Assembly (NCBI RefSeq): GCF_014639315.1
Contig: NZ_BMFY01000012.1
Span: 1-64,000 of the forward strand
Reading direction: 5' to 3'
DNA length: 64,000 bases
Source: Sediminivirga luteola
GTDB taxonomy: Bacteria > Actinomycetota > Actinomycetes > Actinomycetales > Brevibacteriaceae
The notes below the pieces were generated by a model. The model was not told the origin of the DNA, made no database searches, and saw only the letters and a list, made by a program, of their open reading frames with translations. Every line of letters starts with the position of its first letter. Positions within the stretch are counted from its first letter, which is position 1. Below, in pieces: positions 1 to 8,913 of the stretch. Made by a program: the position numbers and the translations under genes.

Positions 1-121
1 GGGCGGCCGAGGGACCGGGACCGGCGCTGGGATCGGTACGGCGCAGCGATGAGACGCCGCAGAGCACACCGTCCCGGTACTCGTGACGACACTTCTGAAG
101 ACGCACACGAAGGAGCGCAAC
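1..121 (+). other. Left edge, leader of iolB
   Basis: This stretch precedes iolB and holds its ribosome binding site (AAGGAG about 6 bases before the GTG at 122). Two forward frames are open from the window edge and stop at 50-52 and at 84-86. Either could be the C-terminal tail of an upstream inositol gene, but both are too short to identify. Confidence 0.3.
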
Positions 122-1063
122 GTGACTCAGTGGTTCTACCGCCGCGGCGAACTGGCACGCGAGGGCTGGGAGACCCTCGTCGACGCCCGCACCCCCGGCT
201 GGGCGCACACCGGCCTGCGGGTGGGCGCACTGACTGAGGGCACCGTCCTGGAGCTGCCACCGGCCCAGGTGGAGCGGATCGTGATGCCGCTCTCCGGTCC
301 CGCGCACGTCGAGTACGTCGTGGACGGCGCCACCCGGGAGCAGCGGCTCGGCGGGCGCCCCGGGGTGTTTCACGGCCCGTCCGATGTGCTGTACCTGCCC
401 AGCGGCGCCGCCGCGACGCTGCGCTGGGCCGGCAGCGATGCCCGCATTTCGGTCTCCGAGGCCGTCACCGCCGAACGGCGCCCGGCCCGGTATCTGCCCC
501 ATGAGGACATCCCAGTCGAGCTGCGAGGTGCCGGCACCTCCAGCCGGCAGGTGCAGAACTTCGGCACGCCCGCGGCGCTCGATGCGGCGAAGATCATCGC
601 CTGCGAGGTGATCACGCCCGCGGACAACTGGTCGTCCTATCCGGCGCACAAGCATGACGAGCATCTGCCCGGGCACGAGAGCCGGCTTGAGGAGATCTAC
701 TACTTCGAAGCCGCCGTGACCCGCGGCGCCGGTTCGCCCGCCGGTGTCGAAGCCGCCCCCGGTGGCGCGGATCCGTTCGGCATGTTCGCGACGTATTCGT
801 CCCCGGCCGGGGAGATCGACATCAACGCCCTGGCCCGTACCGGCGATGTGGCGCTCATTCCCTACGGCTATCACGGGCCGGCGGCTGCCGCCCCCGGCTA
901 CGACCTGTATTACCTCAACGTCATGGCCGGTCCGGACGAGGAACGGGTGTGGCTCATCAGCGACGATCCCGCCCACGCCTGGGTGCGTGGCAGCTGGGAA
1001 CAGCAGAGCGTCGACCCGCGCCTGCCCTACACCGCGACCGGGACAGGCGCCTCGGCGGTCTGA
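122..1063 (+). CDS. iolB: 5-deoxy-glucuronate isomerase
   Basis: IolB isomerises 5-deoxy-D-glucuronate to 2-deoxy-5-keto-D-gluconate, the step after ring opening in cytosolic myo-inositol catabolism. The 313-residue product has the bicupin layout of the KduI/IolB family, with a metal-ligand cluster in the C-terminal half (HKHDEH followed by RLEEIYYFE) and a later HGPAAAAPG segment. The GTG at 122 is preferred over an ATG 39 bases upstream because an AAGGAG ribosome binding site sits just before it and family homology begins at TQWFYRRG. It is followed after 47 bases by iolD, and both belong to one forward iol transcript. Identification rests on family knowledge and motif reading. Confidence 0.93.
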   Translation: MTQWFYRRGELAREGWETLVDARTPGWAHTGLRVGALTEGTVLELPPAQVERIVMPLSGPAHVEYVVDGATREQRLGGRPGVFHGPSDVLYLPSGAAATLRWAGSDARISVSEAVTAERRPARYLPHEDIPVELRGAGTSSRQVQNFGTPAALDAAKIIACEVITPADNWSSYPAHKHDEHLPGHESRLEEIYYFEAAVTRGAGSPAGVEAAPGGADPFGMFATYSSPAGEIDINALARTGDVALIPYGYHGPAAAAPGYDLYYLNVMAGPDEERVWLISDDPAHAWVRGSWEQQSVDPRLPYTATGTGASAV

Positions 1064-1110
1064 CCGCCGGCCGGATCAGCGAATACCAGAACGGAACGTA
1101 AGGACGCATC

Positions 1111-3021
1111 ATGAGCACCAGGCGGATGACGGTCGGGCAGGCACTCGTGGAGTTCCTGGCCCGGCAGTACACGGTCGACGGGGACAGGCGGGAGCGCACC
1201 ATCGCCGGCACCTTCGGCATCTTCGGGCACGGCAACGTCGCCGGTCTCGGCCAGGCCCTGCGGCAGGCCAATGAGCAGGACCCCGAGCTGATGCCCTACT
1301 ACCAGGCCCGCAACGAGCAGGCGATGGTGCACCAGGCCGTGGGGTACGCCCGCATGCACCGGCGGCTGGGCACCTTCGCTGCCGCGGCCTCCGTCGGCCC
1401 GGGTGCGGCGAACATGCTCACCGGCGCCGCGCTGGCGACCTCCAACCGGATGCCGGCGCTGCTGCTGCCTTCGGACACCTTCGCCACCCGCGTGGCCGAC
1501 CCCGTGCTGCAGCAGCTGGAGCACCCGCACGACACCAGCCTCCAGGTGACCGACGCCTTCCGGCCTCTCTCGCGTTTCTTCGACCGGGTGGACCGGCCCG
1601 AGCAGCTGTTCTCCATCGCGCTGGCGGCGCTGCGGGTCCTCACCGATCCGGCCGAGACCGGCGCCGTGACGATCGCGCTGCCGGAGGACGTGCAGGCCGA
1701 GCCGGTGGACGTGCCGGAGGAGTTCCTCGCCGAGCGCGAGTGGCACCTGCGCCGCCCGCTGCCCGAGCACGGCCCGCTGGAGCGCGCGGTCCGGGTGATC
1801 CGGCAGGCCCGCCGGCCCCTCATCGTCGCCGGCGGCGGGGTGCTGTACTCCCACGCCGAGGATCAGCTGCGGGCCCTGGCCGAGGCGACCGGGATCCCCG
1901 TCGGCACCACGCAGGCCGGCGGCGGCGTCCTGGACTGGGACCACCCGCAGAACCTGGGCGGCATCGGCGCCACGGGCTCGTCCGCGGCCAACCGTTATGC
2001 CGCGCAGGCGGACGTCATCATCGGCATCGGGACCCGCTACAGCGACTTCACCACCGCCAGCCGCACCGTGTTCCAGCACGAGCGGCCCGCCTTCGTGAAC
2101 GTCAACGTGGCAGCCTTCGACGCCTATAAGCACGGCAGCCAGCTGCCCGTGATCGCCGATGCCCGCGAGACGCTCACCGCCCTGTCACGCGAGCTGCAGG
2201 ACTGGCGTCTTCCGGCCGAGGCCGCCGAGGAGGCCGCCGCGCTCAAGCGCGACTGGGATGCCGCCGTGGACGAGGCGTTCGTCCCCAGCGGGGCCGAGCT
2301 GCCGGGACAGCCGGAGATCATCGGCGCGGTCAACTCCGCCATCGACGGCCGGGACGTGCTCATCCAGGCGGCCGGCTCGCTACCGGGGGATCTGCAGAAG
2401 CTCTGGCGCACCCGGGACCCGCTGGGTTACCACGTGGAGTACGCCTTCTCCTGCATGGGCTACGAGATCGCCGGCGGCCTGGGCGTGCGGCGCGGACTGG
2501 ACGCCCTGGACGACGACCGCGACGTGGTCGTCATGGTCGGCGACGGCTCCTACCTGATGCTGCACACGGAACTGCTCACCGCGGTGGCCGAAGGCCTGAA
2601 GATCATCGTGGTGCTCATCCAGAACCACGGCTACGCCTCCATCGGGCATCTCTCCGAGACGGTCGGCACGGACCGCTTCGGCACCTGGTACCGCACGTAC
2701 GACAAGCAGGCGAAGAACTTCCAGGGCGATGAGGTCCTGCCGGTCGACCTGGCGGCCAACGCCCGCAGCTACGGGATGGACGTGATCGAGGTCGAGCCCG
2801 GTCCCGGCGCCATCGACGATCTCAAGGCCGCCCTCGCCACCGCCAAGGCGAAGGACACCTCCACGTTCATCCACATCAACTCCGATCCCCTCGTCTACGC
2901 GCCTGAGGGCGATGGCTGGTGGGATGTTCCGGTCGCCGAGGTCTCCGAGCTGCCCAGCACCCAGCGGGCGCTGGAGGAGTACCGGCAGGAGAAGAAGCGG
3001 CAGCGGCCGCTGCTGGGCTGA
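1111..3021 (+). CDS. iolD: 3D-(3,5/4)-trihydroxycyclohexane-1,2-dione hydrolase
   Basis: IolD is the thiamine-diphosphate enzyme that opens the ring of trihydroxycyclohexane-1,2-dione to 5-deoxy-glucuronate, the substrate of the preceding gene product. The 636-residue length is normal for the family. The order is an N-terminal Pyr domain with the cofactor-activating Glu at about residue 69 (ARNEQAMVHQA), a central domain, and a C-terminal PP domain with the ThDP/metal motif GDGS at about 477-480 and Asn 505 (QNHGYASIG). An AAGGA site lies 6 bases before the ATG. The 3' end runs into a 34-base imperfect tandem duplication that begins in the last codons. Confidence 0.95.
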   Translation: MSTRRMTVGQALVEFLARQYTVDGDRRERTIAGTFGIFGHGNVAGLGQALRQANEQDPELMPYYQARNEQAMVHQAVGYARMHRRLGTFAAAASVGPGAANMLTGAALATSNRMPALLLPSDTFATRVADPVLQQLEHPHDTSLQVTDAFRPLSRFFDRVDRPEQLFSIALAALRVLTDPAETGAVTIALPEDVQAEPVDVPEEFLAEREWHLRRPLPEHGPLERAVRVIRQARRPLIVAGGGVLYSHAEDQLRALAEATGIPVGTTQAGGGVLDWDHPQNLGGIGATGSSAANRYAAQADVIIGIGTRYSDFTTASRTVFQHERPAFVNVNVAAFDAYKHGSQLPVIADARETLTALSRELQDWRLPAEAAEEAAALKRDWDAAVDEAFVPSGAELPGQPEIIGAVNSAIDGRDVLIQAAGSLPGDLQKLWRTRDPLGYHVEYAFSCMGYEIAGGLGVRRGLDALDDDRDVVVMVGDGSYLMLHTELLTAVAEGLKIIVVLIQNHGYASIGHLSETVGTDRFGTWYRTYDKQAKNFQGDEVLPVDLAANARSYGMDVIEVEPGPGAIDDLKAALATAKAKDTSTFIHINSDPLVYAPEGDGWWDVPVAEVSELPSTQRALEEYRQEKKRQRPLLG

Positions 3022-3085
3022 GGACCGGCGACCCGAGTGGCCACAGCCCGGCTGAGGGCAGGCGACCCAAGCGGCCGCAGCCGGG
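3018..3085. repeat. Imperfect 34-bp tandem duplication
   Basis: Two adjoining 34-base units (3018-3051 and 3052-3085) match at 28 of 34 positions, each starting CTGAGG and ending in CCGG or CGGG. The first unit contains the iolD stop codon. It lies in the 215-bp gap before iolG and looks like a local slippage or duplication product. No coding role is visible. Confidence 0.6.
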
Positions 3086-3236
3086 CTTAACGGTCGACAT
3101 CGCGCGTACTGAGCTGAAGCAGGACCAGCCGGTTCTGGCGGACTTACGCACCGGCATCGGCGCAAGATCAAGGACGGTGTCCGGAGCGGACGCCGCGGAA
3201 CGGGCATGACCGCCCGCGAGACTCGAAGGAGAGCAC

Positions 3237-4274
3237 ATGACCGCAGCGGAACTGCGCATCGGCGTGATCGGCGCCGGCGCCATGGGTTCGGACCACATCA
3301 AGCGGATCACCCGCCGGATCTCCGGCGCCCGCGTGAGCGCCGTGGTGGAACCGGACGAGACGAGGGCTCAGACCGCGGTGCAGAACGCACCGGGCGCGCA
3401 GGCGTTCGGCCGCATCGAGGACGCGCTGGAAGCCGGCGCCGTGGACGCCGTGCTGATCGCCACCCCGGGATTCCTGCATGAGGCAGTGCTGCTGCCGGCG
3501 CTGGAGGCGAAGCTGCCCATCCTGTGCGAGAAGCCGCTCACCCCGGACCCCGAGTCGTCCTGGCGCGTCCTGGAAGCGGAGCAGGCCTCCGGTGCCCGGC
3601 GCATCCAGGTGGGCTTCATGCGCCGGTTCGACCCGGAGTACCGGCAGCTGCGCGAGCTGGTCTCCGCCGGGACGGCCGGCGAGCTCCTCATGGTCCGTGC
3701 GGCACACCGGAACGCGAGCGTCCCGGAGCAGTACCAGCAGGACATGCTCATCACGGACTCCGTGGTGCACGAACTCGATGTGCTGCCGTGGCTGGCCGGC
3801 GCCGAGCTGCGCTCCCTGGAGGTCAAGCTGCCTCGGCGCAACTCCCTCACCCCGGAGCGGCTGCAGGAGCCGATCCTGGTGCTGATGGAGCTCTCCAACG
3901 GCGTGCTGGTCGATCTGGAGATGAACGTGAGCGTCCAGTTCGGCTATCAGGTGACCACCGAGGCGGTCTTCGAGTCTGGCGTGGCGCGGATCGGTGAGAA
4001 CGCCGGCCTGCAGCTGTGGCAGGCCGGCCGGACCGGCACCGGCGTGGATGCGGACTTCACCACGCGCTTCGCCACAGCCTACGACGAGCAGGTGCAGCGC
4101 TGGGTGGATGCCGCCCGCGCGGGCCTGGCCGGGACGGGTTCCTTCGTCGACGGGCCGGACGCCTGGGACGGCTACCGCGTGGCGGTCGCCTGCCAGCAGG
4201 GCGTCAAGGCACTGCACGCCCCGGGCACCCGCGTGGAGGTGGAGCTGCCCGAACGCCCGGCGTTCTACCGCTGA
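3237..4274 (+). CDS. iolG: Inositol 2-dehydrogenase (Gfo/Idh/MocA family)
   Basis: This NAD-dependent enzyme oxidises myo-inositol to 2-keto-myo-inositol, the first catabolic step. The 345-residue protein opens with a Rossmann GxGxxG loop (GVIGAGAMG). It carries the family catalytic set at Lys99 (CEKP), Asp174 and His178 (DSVVHELD), offset by two from Lys97/Asp172/His176 of Bacillus subtilis IolG. An AAGGAG site lies 6 bases before the ATG. It is the last iol gene here, 215 bp after iolD, and is followed by a strong hairpin. A related sugar-alcohol dehydrogenase role (scyllo- or chiro-inositol) is possible because the family is broad. Confidence 0.88.
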   Translation: MTAAELRIGVIGAGAMGSDHIKRITRRISGARVSAVVEPDETRAQTAVQNAPGAQAFGRIEDALEAGAVDAVLIATPGFLHEAVLLPALEAKLPILCEKPLTPDPESSWRVLEAEQASGARRIQVGFMRRFDPEYRQLRELVSAGTAGELLMVRAAHRNASVPEQYQQDMLITDSVVHELDVLPWLAGAELRSLEVKLPRRNSLTPERLQEPILVLMELSNGVLVDLEMNVSVQFGYQVTTEAVFESGVARIGENAGLQLWQAGRTGTGVDADFTTRFATAYDEQVQRWVDAARAGLAGTGSFVDGPDAWDGYRVAVACQQGVKALHAPGTRVEVELPERPAFYR

Positions 4275-4299
4275 GCACCTGGCGCGCTTGGCCGCGTGA

Positions 4300-4360
4300 T
4301 TCCGGGGCTGTGCACTAATTCCGCGTCAACTCCCCCGGGAATTAGTGCACAGCCCCGGAA
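4300..4360. terminator. Perfect 23-bp inverted repeat between convergent genes
   Basis: Positions 4300-4322 and 4338-4360 are exact reverse complements around a 15-base loop. The arm starts TTCCGGGGCTGTGCACTAAT. It sits between the stops of iolG (+) and the ABC permease (-), so it could end both transcripts. There is no T-run on either side, so intrinsic termination would be of the U-tract-poor type common in actinobacteria. Its perfection and AT-rich inner arm are unusual for the region. Confidence 0.75.
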
Positions 4361-4378
4361 GTAGAGGACGGGGGGCGC

Positions 4379-5317
4379 TCAGGTCCAGCGGTCCAGGACG
4401 CGCTTCTGCACGAGGGCGAAGACGCTGTCGCAGAGCTTGCCCAGCACCGCCAGCAGCACGATCGCGAGGATCATCCGGTCGGTACGGCCGTTGTTCTGCG
4501 AGTCGATCAGCAGGAAGCCCAGGCCCATCGACGAGGCCAGCAGTTCGGCCGCTACCAGGAACAGCCAGGACTGCGCCAGGGCGAGCCGCAGGCCGGCCAC
4601 GACGGAGGGCATCGCCGCCGGGAGCTGAACCGTCAGGAGCAGTTTCACGCCGCCCAGCCCGAAGGCGCGCCCGGCCTCGACCAGCTGCGCGTCCACGTGC
4701 CGCAGTGCCGCGGCGACCGTGGTGTAGACGGGGAAGAACGCGCCGATGGCGACCAGGGTGACCTTGGAGTCCTCGCCGATGCCGATCCACAGGGCCAGCA
4801 GCGGTACCCAGGCCAGGCCCGTCACGGCCCGGAACGCGCCGATGGTGGGGGCGAAGAGCACGTCGCTGAGGCGGGACAGTCCCACCAGCGCGCCCACGGC
4901 GAGGCCCAGGATCGCGCCGATCGCGTAGCCGAGCAGCACCCGCTGGGTGGAGATGCCGATGTGCTGGAAGAACTGGCCACGCTCGATCAGGTCGATGGCG
5001 GCGGTGAAGACGTCTTGCGGGGGCGGCAGCTGCACCGGCGTGAACACGCCGGCGGCGGTGCTCCAGAACCACGCGGCCACCAGCGCGGCCGGCACCAGCA
5101 ACCCCAGCAGGACGACGGGACCGCGCCTGCGTCCGGAACGGCGCGCACGCCCGGAGCCCGGACCTGTGCCGGAGCCCGGACCGGCAGCGCCGGGCGCGCC
5201 GCTCGCCACCGTGGCATGACCGTGCGCGGCCGTCCCCGGCGCGGCGCCGCTCCCGGCGTGTGTGACGTCGTCAGGTGCGCCTTCCGGCGCACCTGCGGCT
5301 GAATGATGCTGGCTCAT
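4379..5317 (-). CDS. ABC transporter permease, SsuC/TauC-like
   Basis: Integral membrane subunit of an importer of the sulfonate/nitrate/taurine class. The 312-residue protein has a hydrophilic Gly/Ala/Pro-rich N-terminal tail of about 65 residues, then around six membrane segments of a BPD_transp_1 domain. The EAA loop that docks the ATPase reads EAGRAFGLGGVKLLLTVQLP. The C-terminus DSVFALVQKRVLDRW is typical of the SsuC/TauC group. It is the last gene of a three-gene reverse operon after the binding protein (49 bp) and ATPase. GGGAG precedes the start. The substrate (alkanesulfonate, taurine or another small anion) cannot be told, and no desulfonating enzyme is adjacent. Confidence 0.85.
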   Translation of the reverse strand: MSQHHSAAGAPEGAPDDVTHAGSGAAPGTAAHGHATVASGAPGAAGPGSGTGPGSGRARRSGRRRGPVVLLGLLVPAALVAAWFWSTAAGVFTPVQLPPPQDVFTAAIDLIERGQFFQHIGISTQRVLLGYAIGAILGLAVGALVGLSRLSDVLFAPTIGAFRAVTGLAWVPLLALWIGIGEDSKVTLVAIGAFFPVYTTVAAALRHVDAQLVEAGRAFGLGGVKLLLTVQLPAAMPSVVAGLRLALAQSWLFLVAAELLASSMGLGFLLIDSQNNGRTDRMILAIVLLAVLGKLCDSVFALVQKRVLDRWT

Positions 5318-5366
5318 CCTCGCGCTCCCTGTGGACTACCGTGGATTCCCCTGCAGCGCCTGCGCC

Positions 5367-6386
5367 TTACTCGGCGGCCTGCGCGTAACTCGGCTCGAAG
5401 AGGGTCTCCAGGGCCTCGTCCAGGGCTTCCTGATCGCGGACGTCACCGGAATCCACCATGAAGGAGCCGATGGTCTCCAGCACCGGGGAGAGCTCCTCGG
5501 CGACGGGGACCCCGCTGATGTCGTGGTTGAAGCGGCTGAAGGCGAGTTCGGCGATCTCCGGCTCCAGGCCGGCTTCCTCGGCGTAGATGTCCTGTGCCTC
5601 CTCCGGGTTGTCCAGGACCCACTGCCGGGCGCGCTCGTACACGTCGATGACCAGCTGCACGGTCTCCGGGTGCTCGGATTCGAACTGCTCGGTGACGTTG
5701 AGGACGATCGGGCTGATCAGTTCGGGATTGGTGTAGATCAGGCGGGCGCCAGCCACCTCGGCCCCGGCGAGGATCGGGTCCAGGCCGGACCAGGCGTCGA
5801 CGGTGCCGTTGTCCAGGGCGGCGCGGCCATCGGCGTGCTGCAGGTTCTCCAGGGTGACCTCCTCGACCGGCACGTCGAACAGGTCGAGGGTCTGGAGCAG
5901 GAAGAAGTACGGGTCGGTGCCGCGGGTGACCGCCACGGAGGCCCCGCGCAGGTCCTCGACGTCCTCGATCTCGGAGTCCTCCGGGACGGCTAGGCCGAAG
6001 CCCTCGCTGGCGTGGGTGACGTAGACAGTCTTGATCTGGGTGCCGTTGGCGCGCGCCTGCAGCGCGGGGCCGCCGCCGGTGGTGCCGAAGTCCACCGCCT
6101 GCGCGCGCAGGGACTCGTTCGCCCGGTTCGATCCGGCGGAGAAGACCCAGTTGACGTCGACGCCGTCCTCGCCGAGCTCCTCCTCCAGCCAGCCGTGCTC
6201 CTTGATCACGAGGCTGAGGACCGAGTAGGTGGCGTAGTCGACGTTGAGCTCGGTGAGCTCGCCTCCGCTGCCGGCGATGCTGCTGCCCTCGCCGGCGCAG
6301 GCGCTCAGCGTCAGGCTCGCGGCGGCGAGTCCGGCGATGAGGGAGCTGGTCTTCACGGCAGCGCGGGGGCGCATGGTCTGGGACAT
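5367..6386 (-). CDS. ABC transporter substrate-binding lipoprotein, SsuA/TauA-like
   Basis: Solute receptor of the importer encoded on either side. The 339-residue precursor starts with a lipoprotein signal ending in the lipobox LSAC at about residue 30, so it should be lipid-anchored outside the membrane. The mature part is a NMT1/SsuA-like fold with the segments GVDVNWVFSAGSNRANESL and RGASVAVTRGTDPYFFLL, as in sulfonate and nitrate receptors. An AAAGG site precedes the ATG. It lies between the ATPase (31 bp upstream) and the permease (49 bp downstream), giving the transcription order ATPase, receptor, permease. Confidence 0.85.
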   Translation of the reverse strand: MSQTMRPRAAVKTSSLIAGLAAASLTLSACAGEGSSIAGSGGELTELNVDYATYSVLSLVIKEHGWLEEELGEDGVDVNWVFSAGSNRANESLRAQAVDFGTTGGGPALQARANGTQIKTVYVTHASEGFGLAVPEDSEIEDVEDLRGASVAVTRGTDPYFFLLQTLDLFDVPVEEVTLENLQHADGRAALDNGTVDAWSGLDPILAGAEVAGARLIYTNPELISPIVLNVTEQFESEHPETVQLVIDVYERARQWVLDNPEEAQDIYAEEAGLEPEIAELAFSRFNHDISGVPVAEELSPVLETIGSFMVDSGDVRDQEALDEALETLFEPSYAQAAE

Positions 6387-6417
6387 CGGATGGCCTTTCG
6401 TGGAGCGTGGGTGCGGA

Positions 6418-7227
6418 TCAGGCTTCGGAGCGCAGCTGGACGCCCAGGGCGGCCAGGAGCTGCTGGCGCAACCGGGTGAATTCCGGGTCGGAGTGGCTGC
6501 GGGGACGTTGCTGGCTCGGCGAGACGGTCTGCAGGACGGTGGCGCCCGGCCGGCCCTCCTCTTTGCCGAGTACGACGATGGTGTCAGCCAGGACCAGGGC
6601 TTCGTCGACGTCGTGGGTGACGAAGATGACGGTGGTGGGTTCGGCGGCGTGGACGTCCAGCAGCAGATCGTGCATGCGCAGCCGGGTGAGGGCGTCGAGC
6701 GCGCCGAAGGGTTCGTCGAGCAGCAGCACGCTCGGGGTCCGGGCGAGCGCCCGGGCGAGGGAGGTCCGCTGGGCCATGCCGCCGGAGATCTCCTTGGGCT
6801 TGTGCCCGGCGAATTCGGTCAGTCCCACCAACTCGAGCAGTTCGCCGATGCGGGTGCGGCCCCGGGCGCGGTCCTCGTCCCGGGGCAGGCCCAGGGCGAC
6901 GTTGTCGGCGACCGTGCGCCACGGCAGCAGCCGGGCTTCCTGGAAGGCGAAGGCACACCGCGGGTCGTACTGGGCCACCGCCCGGCCGTCGATGTTCACC
7001 GCGCCGTCCGTGGGGGTGTCCAGGCCGCCGATGAGCCGCAGCAGGGTCGATTTGCCGGAGCCGGAGGCGCCGATGATCGCCACGATCCGGCGGGCGGGGA
7101 TCTGGAGGGTGACGTCGCGCAGCACGGTGTGGGCGCTGAACGATTTGCCCACGGCACGCAGCGCGACGGCGTCCTGCGTCGCGGAGTGCGCGCTGCTCGT
7201 GCCGGCCTGGCCGGTGTGCTCAGTCAT
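6418..7227 (-). CDS. ABC transporter ATP-binding protein, SsuB/TauB-like
   Basis: ATPase driving the sulfonate/nitrate-type importer. The chosen 269-residue form (ATG at 7227) has Walker A GASGSGKST at 53-61, a Q-loop in AFAFQEARLLPW, the signature ISGGMAQR near 148-154 and Walker B VLLLDEP near 167-173. The LLPW after the Q-loop is characteristic of the SsuB/TauB/NrtD group. A start 40 codons upstream is open but adds only Arg/Thr-rich sequence without family resemblance. First gene of the reverse operon. Confidence 0.87.
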   Translation of the reverse strand: MTEHTGQAGTSSAHSATQDAVALRAVGKSFSAHTVLRDVTLQIPARRIVAIIGASGSGKSTLLRLIGGLDTPTDGAVNIDGRAVAQYDPRCAFAFQEARLLPWRTVADNVALGLPRDEDRARGRTRIGELLELVGLTEFAGHKPKEISGGMAQRTSLARALARTPSVLLLDEPFGALDALTRLRMHDLLLDVHAAEPTTVIFVTHDVDEALVLADTIVVLGKEEGRPGATVLQTVSPSQQRPRSHSDPEFTRLRQQLLAALGVQLRSEA

Positions 7228-7542
7228 GCTCGCCCATAGGTGTCGTCGGTCGTCGGTGGTGGCTGGCGTTCGCGTCGTGCCGTGCCGTGCCGTGACGGAG
7301 CGTGACGTCGTATACCGCGCCGCCGGTCGCGCCCGGCGTTCCGGCACACGCAGTTTCCCCGCACCGCGCGGGCCACGTGGCCCGTCGGCACGCGGCGGAG
7401 CGGGCTTCCGCCCGGCCGATGACCGACGCTACCGAGAGGCCGCGCCCGCGGTGGGGGGTGGACGACACATTTCGTCAATCAAGGCGGGGCGTTCCCCCGC
7501 AGAGGCGGGGCGCGCCGTGGGTCAGGCGGGCCGCGCCGTGGG
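7228..7542. repeat. 315-bp gap with short direct repeats
   Basis: No gene is supported between the ATPase start and the MFS stop, both on the minus strand. The gap holds three tandem CGTGC units at 7276-7290. Two identical 18-base copies of CGCGCCGTGGGTCAGGCG lie at 7511-7528 and 7532-7549; the second overlaps the MFS stop codon. The promoter of the ABC operon should lie in the left part, but no clear -35/-10 pair was seen. Confidence 0.45.
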
Positions 7543-8841
7543 TCAGGCGCGCGCGGCGGTCTCGACGTCGCGCTGCTCGGCCTTCAGCTGGGCCGCGAGG
7601 ACGGCGGGCCGGGCCACCGCGATCGACAGGACCGCGCCTACGCCGCACAGGCCGGCCGCCATCATCCACGCCGCGTCGTAGCTGCCGGTGGCGTCGCGAA
7701 GCAGGCCGGCACCGCCGGCGGCGATGGCCGCGCCGATCTGGTGGGAGGCGAAGACCCAGCCGAAGACGACGGGGGCGCGTTGCCCGAACCGCTGAGCGCA
7801 CAGCGCGATCGTCGGCGGAACCGTGGCGACCCAGTCCAGGCCGTAGAAGACGATGAACGCCCACATCGGCGGGTGGACCTCCGGACCCAGGAGCGCCGGC
7901 AGCAGCAGGAGCGAGCCACCGCGCAGGGCGTAGTACGCCAGCAGGAGGAAACGCGGGTCGATCCGGTCGGTCAGCCAGCCGGAGAACACGGTGCCGAGGA
8001 TGTCGAAGATGCCGATCAGGGCGAGCAGTCCCGCAGCGGTCGTGGCGGGCATCCCGTGATCGTGCGCCGCGGGGACGAAGTGGGTGCCGATGAGCCCGTT
8101 CGTGCTGGCGCCGCAGATCGCGAAGGAACCCGCCAGCAGCCAGAACGTGCGGGTCCTGGCCGCGTCCCGCAGTCCGGTCATCGTCGTGGCGAACGCCGAG
8201 CGGGGGCTGGGGGCGGGCGTGATCTGCGGATCGCCGGGCACGGCGCCGTAGGGCACGAGGCCCACATCGGCGGGCCGGTCGCGGAGCATCAGCAGGACGA
8301 GCGGCACCGCGAGGAGCGCCGCCCCCGCGATGACGAACGAGGGCGTCCGCCAGCCGTGGTCCTGCGCGAGCGCGGCGATGAGCGGGAGGAACACCAGCTG
8401 ACCGGCGGCGCTGCCGGCGGTCAGGATCCCGGAGACCAGTCCGCGGCGGGCCACGAACCAGCGCCCGGCGATGAGGGACACGAACGGCATCGACATCGCG
8501 CCGGTAGCCGCGCCGATCACGAGGCCCCACAGGATCCAGAGCTGCCAGGCCTGCTGCACCAGCACCGTCAGGCCGCTGCCCAGGGCGACGGCGGCGAGCG
8601 CGACGACTGTGACCCGGCGGACGCCGAACCGTTCCATGAGACCGGCGGCGAACGGCGAGAACAGGCCGAAGAGCAGCAGGTTCACCGAGACCGCGCCGCC
8701 GATGGTGCCGTGCGACCAGCCGAACTCCTCGTGCAGGGGGTTCATCAGCACGCCGGGCGCCGAGCGCATACCGGCGGCGGCCACGAGGGTGAGGAAGGCG
8801 GCGATGACGACACTGATGTACCAGGGAGAGAGTCTTTTCAC
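7543..8841 (-). CDS. MFS transporter
   Basis: Proton-linked or facilitated carrier with twelve predicted membrane helices in about 432 residues. The between-helix motif GLMERFGVRRVTV follows helix 2, and a charged loop separates the halves. The overall pattern resembles oxalate/formate-antiporter-like and monocarboxylate carriers of the MFS_1 group. A GTG at 8841 is preferred over the in-frame GTG at 8850 because GGAGAAGG falls 8 bases upstream of the former and overlaps the latter. It is divergent from the AraC-type regulator, 72 bp away, which plausibly controls it. The substrate is not recognisable. Confidence 0.8.
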   Translation of the reverse strand: MKRLSPWYISVVIAAFLTLVAAAGMRSAPGVLMNPLHEEFGWSHGTIGGAVSVNLLLFGLFSPFAAGLMERFGVRRVTVVALAAVALGSGLTVLVQQAWQLWILWGLVIGAATGAMSMPFVSLIAGRWFVARRGLVSGILTAGSAAGQLVFLPLIAALAQDHGWRTPSFVIAGAALLAVPLVLLMLRDRPADVGLVPYGAVPGDPQITPAPSPRSAFATTMTGLRDAARTRTFWLLAGSFAICGASTNGLIGTHFVPAAHDHGMPATTAAGLLALIGIFDILGTVFSGWLTDRIDPRFLLLAYYALRGGSLLLLPALLGPEVHPPMWAFIVFYGLDWVATVPPTIALCAQRFGQRAPVVFGWVFASHQIGAAIAAGGAGLLRDATGSYDAAWMMAAGLCGVGAVLSIAVARPAVLAAQLKAEQRDVETAARA

Positions 8842-8913
8842 GAGCTTCACCTTCTCCCGTGGGCGCCCACGCCTGCCAGTGGCAGAAAAGCCAAGGTATG
8901 AAACAATTCGGCC

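Noticed and set aside
1-86. C-terminal tail of an iolC-like gene at the left edge
   Set aside because: Two different frames end here and neither tail is long enough to recognise, so no product is claimed.
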